Of a DNA stretch of 64,000 nucleotides, positions 62,792 to 64,000 are shown in pieces. The translations under genes and the position numbers were made by a program. The DNA is from Robbsia sp. KACC 23696 (lineage in GTDB: Bacteria; Pseudomonadota; Gammaproteobacteria; Burkholderiales; Burkholderiaceae). Under the pieces are notes generated by a model. It worked only from the letters and a program-made list of their open reading frames with translations. It was not told the origin of the DNA and did not search any database. Numbering within the stretch: position 1 is the first letter of the stretch; each line of letters starts with the position of its first letter. The DNA lies in contig NZ_CP156626.1 in NCBI RefSeq assembly GCF_039852015.1, positions 1,708,249 through 1,772,248 of the forward strand, read 5' to 3'.

Positions 62792-64000
<1,209 letters not shown>

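Overview
The window reads as a chromosomal segment of a Burkholderia-like betaproteobacterium (Burkholderiaceae). This rests on its high GC, on the orders iscR-S-U-A-hscB-hscA-fdx-iscX, lysS-prfB-recJ, lolC-lolD-tatD-comEC and pyrG-kdsA-eno, and on DUF3563, DUF1328 and CsbD small stress proteins. The species cannot be fixed from the window alone. No rRNA, CRISPR array, transposase or prophage is visible. There is one tRNA, tRNA-Leu(UAA).

Layout. Positions 1-9382 (minus): an acetyl-CoA-synthetase-like protein cut by the window edge, then the four-gene ligase-associated DNA repair cluster (PdeM-type phosphoesterase, Lhr-type helicase, ATP-dependent DNA ligase, metallo-beta-lactamase exonuclease), then a type 2 ferredoxin-NADP reductase. 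Positions 9588-17655 (minus): an mdtABC-type RND efflux operon with a clear terminator. Positions 18159-22255: an Lrp/AsnC regulator, a FUSC-type exporter, ArfB and a glycine-zipper lipoprotein. Positions 22468-24910 (minus): thiC behind a TPP riboswitch and a good sigma-70 promoter. Positions 25026-29249: stress-type small genes (DUF3563, entericidin, DUF1328), a ferritin-like protein, an orphan NarL-type response regulator and an MFS transporter. After the tRNA, positions 30050-35737 hold a compact Csu-type chaperone-usher pilus operon (pilin, chaperone, usher, tip) with a convergent secreted pilin-like gene, flanked by an AT-rich intergenic region and a probable gene remnant. Positions 36507-39503: CsbD, a MATE transporter and a solo mlaC.

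Positions 39792-46035 hold the whole ISC iron-sulfur assembly operon, with a recognisable promoter and IscR-site candidate, closed by a strong terminator. Positions 46054-53066 (minus): a glycine-zipper protein, lysS, prfB with its programmed +1 frameshift, recJ and an RpfE-like gene. Positions 53360-59470 (plus): lolC, lolD, tatD and comEC. A 36-residue membrane protein missed by length-limited gene finding lies on the minus strand at 59489-59599. Positions 60048-64000 (plus): pyrG, kdsA and the first 398 codons of eno.

Most of the window is core metabolism and envelope biology with well-known families. I did not find a convincing wholly new multi-gene system. The less ordinary items are a serine/threonine-rich insert of about 85 residues in the MdtC-like pump, the convergent pilin-like gene beside the Csu operon, palindromes stacked on the DUF3563 promoter, a hairpin inside the isc operon that begins at the hscB stop codon, the small membrane protein, and the long open leader between the TPP riboswitch and thiC.
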